Positions 15,537-17,995 of a stretch of 17,995 bases of DNA are shown in pieces. The notes under the pieces are model-generated. The model worked only from the letters and a program-made list of their open reading frames with translations, was not told the origin of the DNA and did no database searches. This stretch comes from an uncultured Lacticaseibacillus sp. (lineage in GTDB: Bacteria > Bacillota > Bacilli > Lactobacillales > Lactobacillaceae). A program made the position numbers and the translations under genes. Position 1 is the first letter of the stretch. Each line of letters starts with the position of its first letter. The DNA lies in contig CAKQZO010000019.1 in assembly GCA_934293835.1 (NCBI GenBank), positions 1 to 17,995 on the forward strand. The letters run 5' to 3'.

Positions 15537-16436
15537 TTAGTAGGTCAAGTATAGGCTGCCAACGCTTAAACCGCCGCCAAAGCCACACAAGATCATGGTC
15601 TGGCCGCGCTCAATGCGTCTGGCCGCAACAAGTTCATGTAATAAAATGGGAATGCTGGCAGCGCTGGTATTGCCATAGGCTGCCATGTTCATCGGTAACT
15701 GTTCGGGGGCGAGTCCCAGCTTGCGTCCGATCACATCAATAATCCTAGCGTTGGCTTGATGGACTAACACCCAGTCGGCGCGCGGCAGGCGGCCAATCGA
15801 TGCGGTGGCCTCGCGGGTAGCAAACTGGAAGACAGCGCGGCCGTTCATCTGGAAGAATGGCCGGCCTTGGGCAGCGCCTGCCGACAAGACCAGGTCACTG
15901 TCGCCGAAGCTGCGTAGATCGGCCAGTGGCAAAGGCTGCTCATCGGCGGTGACGAAGACTCCGCCGGCCCCATCGCCGAACAACACCGCGGTGCTGCGAT
16001 CTTGCCAATCGACGAGTTTGGACAACACTTCGCTACCGATCACCAGGCCGCTGCGGGCAACTCCGGCCAACAGGTGGGCGGCGAGGTCTAACGCATAGAC
16101 AAAGCCGGCACACGCCACGTTGACGGACAAGGCATAGGCGTTCGTCGCCCCGAGCGCCGCTTGAATCCGATTGGCCTCACTGGGAGTCAAAAAATCCGGA
16201 CTCATCGTCGCGACGATGATGAAATCTAACGTCTCTGCAGAGCGGTGTGCTTGGTCAAGCAACTGCCTGGCGACCGCTAATGCCAAACTGTATGTCGTCT
16301 CGGTGGTCGCAACCCGTCGTTCGTGAATCCCAGTACGCTGTTTGATCCACTCATCACTCGTATCCAGCGTTTGGCTTAAAGCCGTGTTCGTGACCACTCG
16401 GCTAGGAACAGCCATAGCCGTTTGTTCAATGCGCAC
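15537..16436 (-). CDS. fabH: 3-oxoacyl-ACP synthase III FabH
   Basis: Starts fatty acid synthesis by condensing an acyl-CoA primer with malonyl-ACP. The catalytic triad is visible: Cys109 (VNVACAGFVYAL), His226 (VHQANARI) and Asn256 (YGNTSAAS). At 299 residues it is slightly shorter than many FabH proteins (310-325), with no sign of a broken frame; the difference seems spread over loops after residue 160. The start is GTG (16436), with AAGGAGG 9 bases upstream. Primer choice (acetyl or branched) cannot be read from sequence by eye. Confidence 0.95.
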   Translation of the reverse strand: MRIEQTAMAVPSRVVTNTALSQTLDTSDEWIKQRTGIHERRVATTETTYSLALAVARQLLDQAHRSAETLDFIIVATMSPDFLTPSEANRIQAALGATNAYALSVNVACAGFVYALDLAAHLLAGVARSGLVIGSEVLSKLVDWQDRSTAVLFGDGAGGVFVTADEQPLPLADLRSFGDSDLVLSAGAAQGRPFFQMNGRAVFQFATREATASIGRLPRADWVLVHQANARIIDVIGRKLGLAPEQLPMNMAAYGNTSAASIPILLHELVAARRIERGQTMILCGFGGGLSVGSLYLTY

Positions 16437-16458
16437 GGCAAAGTTCCTCCTTCAGGTT

Positions 16459-16914
16459 TCAAGATCGCGCATCTTGGTCGGCGATAAACGTCATCAAGTT
16501 GTCTAATGCAGCCTCGATTAAAGCAATCTCGGAATCGTCGAACCCACTGACGAAGCTGTCGACCATCTGCTGATGAAACGCCTGATGGGCGCGATACATC
16601 AGCCGGCCTTTGCGGGTAAGTTGCAAGTTGACCACACGCCGGTCTTTGCCGTCATGGACCCGTTCAACGTACCCTTTGCGGACGAGATTCTTGATGCCCA
16701 CCGTCAGCGTGCCTTGGGTGACATGCAGGCGAGTGGCAACTTCACTCGACGTCGGCTTTGTATGTAAGCCGATCGCCTCGATCGTGTGCATCTCGGTGAT
16801 ACTCAGATCACTGAATTGACTCTTCTTTAATTCCGTTTCTTCGATTCGTAAGATGTCGCGATATACTTTTTCAAGTTTCGTGTTGATTCGTTTCATGATT
16901 GGACGCTGTGCCAT
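16459..16914 (-). CDS. fabT: FabT, MarR-family repressor of fatty acid synthesis
   Basis: A MarR-fold repressor of 151 residues, using long-chain acyl-ACP as corepressor in related organisms. The winged helix-turn-helix spans roughly residues 35-100: TSSEVATRLHVTQGTLTVGIKNL is the helix-turn-helix, and KDRRVVNLQLTRKGR is the wing. The ATG at 16914 has AGGAGG upstream and starts MAQRPIMKRIN; the frame is open further up, but those bases belong to the gene before. It lies directly before fabH, in the streptococcal position. FabT-box palindromes at its own promoter and at the operon head support autorepression. Confidence 0.92.
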   Translation of the reverse strand: MAQRPIMKRINTKLEKVYRDILRIEETELKKSQFSDLSITEMHTIEAIGLHTKPTSSEVATRLHVTQGTLTVGIKNLVRKGYVERVHDGKDRRVVNLQLTRKGRLMYRAHQAFHQQMVDSFVSGFDDSEIALIEAALDNLMTFIADQDARS

Positions 16915-16939
16915 TATCCCATGGCCTCCTGTTTCGACT

Positions 16940-16956
16940 GATTTGATATTCAAAGT
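16940..16956 (-). promoter_or_regulatory. FabT operator at the fabT promoter
   Basis: The minus strand reads ACTTTGAATATCAAATC, matching 15 of 17 positions of the FabT box as I recall it (ANTTTGATTATCAAATT). It is a perfect inverted repeat TTTGA-N3-TCAAA. It overlaps the end of the -10 and the transcription start, so binding should block initiation. It is the best of the three boxes in the window. Confidence 0.82.
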
Positions 16957-16982
16957 ATCAGTCAAAAACGTTTCGGCGTCAA
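16954..16982 (-). promoter_or_regulatory. Internal promoter before fabT
   Basis: TTGACG (16982-16977) and GATACT (16959-16954) lie 17 bases apart on the minus strand. The -35 overlaps the stop codon of the preceding FabZ-like gene. This allows fabT-accA to be transcribed without the first gene. Confidence 0.72.
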
Positions 16983-17422
16983 CCACGGTCAGCGTCTGCG
17001 ACGACAAAATGCAATTCTGCCGAAGCCACAGATCGTTCAGCCACCGTCGCCTGGGCGCGAACCACACCCATGGTCTGGCGCACCTTGACCATCTCAACGG
17101 CGATCTGCAGACAACTGCCTGCTTGAACGATCACTGGAAACTCTGCATCGTTAACCGCGGCCAGATACGCCGTTTTACCAGCGAACAAGGGGCTTTCAAG
17201 AATCAGCACAGATGCAGCCTGCGCCATCATCTCAATCATCAGGCTGTTCGCAAGCTGCGGGTTATCTGGCCGATAGCCGTTAACGTGGCCTTCTGCATGC
17301 GTCAGGTACTTCTCAACCACTACCGAGCGATCAGGTTCCAAGGCGAGCACCTTATCAACGTGAAAGATCGGATAGCGATTCGGAATGCGTGCCTGCACGG
17401 CGATGCCATCCATCATCGACAT
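16979..17422 (-). CDS. FabZ-like hotdog protein lacking the catalytic His
   Basis: The 147-residue protein aligns without gaps with the FabZ of the same operon over the N-terminal half (NRYPI at 15-19, against HRYPM). It has the FabZ/FabN hotdog fold: MIEMMAQAA holds the conserved Glu64, and ESPLFAGKTAYLA follows. However, the catalytic loop is changed: GHFPGNPIFPG becomes GYRPDNPQLAN, so the active-site His is Tyr50. It should not dehydrate by the standard mechanism. NRYPI and the LILESP segment recall FabN/FabZ1 of enterococci and lactobacilli. It holds the place of fabM in streptococcal fab loci. The ATG at 17422 has GGGAGG 7 bases upstream. A promoter with two FabT-like boxes precedes it. 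Possible roles are a non-catalytic partner, a thioester-binding protein, or an enzyme with altered chemistry. Confidence 0.85.
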   Translation of the reverse strand: MSMMDGIAVQARIPNRYPIFHVDKVLALEPDRSVVVEKYLTHAEGHVNGYRPDNPQLANSLMIEMMAQAASVLILESPLFAGKTAYLAAVNDAEFPVIVQAGSCLQIAVEMVKVRQTMGVVRAQATVAERSVASAELHFVVADADRG

Positions 17423-17457
17423 TCATTCACCTCCCAACTGATTTCATCCAACAAATT

Positions 17458-17474
17458 ATTTGGATGTTCAAAGT
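17458..17474 (-). promoter_or_regulatory. FabT-like box over the -10 of the operon promoter
   Basis: The minus strand reads ACTTTGAACATCCAAAT, 13 of 17 to the FabT box, with one half-site spoiled by an extra C. Its position relative to the -10 is the same as for the box at the fabT promoter. Confidence 0.55.
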
Positions 17475-17499
17475 ATATCAATAATCATTTGAATGTCAA
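17472..17499 (-). promoter_or_regulatory. Main promoter of the fatty acid operon
   Basis: A consensus -35 TTGACA (17499-17494) is followed after 16 bases by TATACT (17477-17472), with the TGN extension TGATATACT. It lies about 50 bases before the first gene. This is a strong promoter by sequence. Confidence 0.82.
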
Positions 17500-17502
17500 A
17501 CT
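17486..17502 (-). promoter_or_regulatory. FabT-like box over the -35 of the operon promoter
   Basis: The minus strand reads AGTTTGACATTCAAATG, a perfect inverted repeat TTTGA-N3-TCAAA and 13 of 17 to the FabT box. It covers the -35, so bound FabT would exclude RNA polymerase. Confidence 0.65.
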
Positions 17503-17620
17503 ACTTTTACCTATTTCCGCCTCTCAATAGCCAACAAAGCGCATCATGACAGGCATTACTGGTCTCCAAAAAAATCTCCTAGCCGACCAACGTTGTCAGC
17601 CACTTTCGTCAAAGCGGCAC

Positions 17621-17656
17621 AAAAAAACCGAAATGCGCTTAACCGCATCTCGGTTT
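17621..17656 (-). terminator. Rho-independent terminator of the tRNA array
   Basis: AAACCGAGATGCG (17656-17644) pairs with CGCATTTCGGTTT (17637-17625) on the minus strand, with one G-U pair and a 6-base loop, running into a seven-T tract. It lies 36 bases past tRNA-Leu and before the fatty acid operon promoter. The bases from 17503 to 17620 show nothing further that I can name. Confidence 0.88.
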
Positions 17657-17691
17657 GTGAATCATGTCTTGCTGCTTCCGGTTGATACTTC

Positions 17692-17775
17692 TACCGGCGA
17701 TCGGGGTCGAACCGATACTCCATCGCTGGAACTGGATTTTGAGTCCAGCGCGTCTGCCAATTCCGCCACGCCGGC
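17692..17775 (-). tRNA. tRNA-Leu (anticodon CAA)
   Basis: An 84-base class II tRNA. The acceptor arms are GCCGGCG and CGCCGGT (with a terminal G-U), the discriminator is A, and the anticodon arm CTGGA-CTCAAAA-TCCAG gives CAA, reading UUG. A short variable stem (about 10-13 bases) precedes the GGTTCGACCCC T arm. The 3' CCA is not encoded. Confidence 0.96.
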
Positions 17776-17821
17776 ATGACATGATTAAGATTATACACTC
17801 TATTGGCTTGAGCCGCAAGAA

Positions 17822-17893
17822 AGGCGGTGATCGGATTTGAACCGACGCATAGAGGTTTTGCAGACCTTTGCCTTACCACTTGGCTACACCGCC
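17822..17893 (-). tRNA. tRNA-Cys (anticodon GCA)
   Basis: A 72-base tRNA with acceptor GGCGGTG/CACCGCC and discriminator U73, the usual Cys identity base. The anticodon arm is AGGT-CTGCAAA-ACCT, giving GCA, and the T loop is GGTTCAAATCC. CCA is not encoded. Confidence 0.96.
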
Positions 17894-17918
17894 ATGAATG
17901 TTTCGCTCCAAAGAGCTA

Positions 17919-17990
17919 TTGGGGTAGCTGGATTCGAACCAGCGCATGACGGAGTCAAAGTCCGTTGCCTTACCGCTTGGCTATACCCCA
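17919..17990 (-). tRNA. tRNA-Gln (anticodon UUG)
   Basis: A 72-base tRNA with acceptor TGGGGTA/TACCCCA, including the weak U1-A72 pair typical of tRNA-Gln, and discriminator A. The anticodon arm ACGGA-CTTTGAC-TCCGT gives UUG. CCA is not encoded. It lies 25 bases before tRNA-Cys and 5 bases from the window edge, so more tRNA genes may precede it. Confidence 0.96.
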
Positions 17991-17995
17991 ATCAA

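Noticed and set aside
15537..16436. FabH suspected of internal deletion because it has only 299 residues.
   Set aside because: The catalytic triad, dimer and CoA-binding segments are in order and the frame is unbroken; short FabH proteins occur in Firmicutes.
16915..17097. 61-codon upstream extension of fabT.
   Set aside because: It overlaps the FabZ-like gene and the fabT promoter and operator; AGGAGG lies before the ATG at 16914, and the protein from there has normal FabT length.
1..17995. Search for CRISPR arrays, insertion sequences, prophage genes, toxin-antitoxin or defence genes.
   Set aside because: No repeats with regular spacers, transposase-like proteins, terminal inverted repeats or defence-type domains were seen; the window looks like core chromosome.

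Overview
The window is chromosomal DNA from a fairly GC-rich low-GC-phylum Gram-positive (Firmicutes), most likely a Lactobacillaceae member of the Lacticaseibacillus type. This rests on a PerR-type Fur regulator, a lipoteichoic acid (LTA) synthase, a pair of glycolipid-anchor glycosyltransferases, a FabT/FabK-type fatty acid operon, and rRNA-leader and tRNA sequences of Firmicute type. The genus is an inference. Every gene but one lies on the minus strand, so the text below runs from right to left, in the direction of transcription.

Right edge (about 17.6-18.0 kb): the last three genes of a tRNA array, Gln(UUG), Cys(GCA) and Leu(CAA), closed by a Rho-independent terminator. About 17.5-7.7 kb: a compact 13-gene type II fatty acid synthesis operon in the order fabZ-like, fabT, fabH, acpP, fabK, fabD, fabG, fabF, accB, fabZ, accC, accD, accA, with overlapping or nearly abutting genes. 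Two promoters drive it, one before the fabZ-like gene and one before fabT. Both carry FabT-box-like palindromes over the promoter elements, so the operon looks self-repressed by FabT. The order is that of streptococci, except that the first position, occupied there by the isomerase fabM, holds a FabZ-fold protein whose catalytic His is replaced by Tyr.

About 7.6-7.1 kb: the only plus-strand gene, a small Ala-rich membrane-anchored protein of unknown function, sharing a likely bidirectional terminator with accA. About 6.9-3.3 kb: an operon of two family-4 glycosyltransferases (LafA/LafB type, making the diglycosyl-diacylglycerol LTA anchor), a stand-alone lysylphosphatidylglycerol-synthase-type membrane protein (possible lipid flippase) and a YkuJ-family small protein. 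About 3.1-1.0 kb: ltaS, followed by a long hairpin. About 0.85-0.4 kb: perR with a terminator.

Left edge (1-305): no protein gene. It contains at least two strong tandem sigma-A promoters (TTGACR-N17-TATGAT), a third weaker one, and a boxA-like CTTTGAAAACTGAAC element, all on the minus strand. I read this as the promoter and leader region of an rRNA operon whose 16S gene should begin just left of base 1. The membrane-biogenesis block (fatty acids, glycolipid anchor, LTA polymer) therefore appears to sit between two stable-RNA loci.
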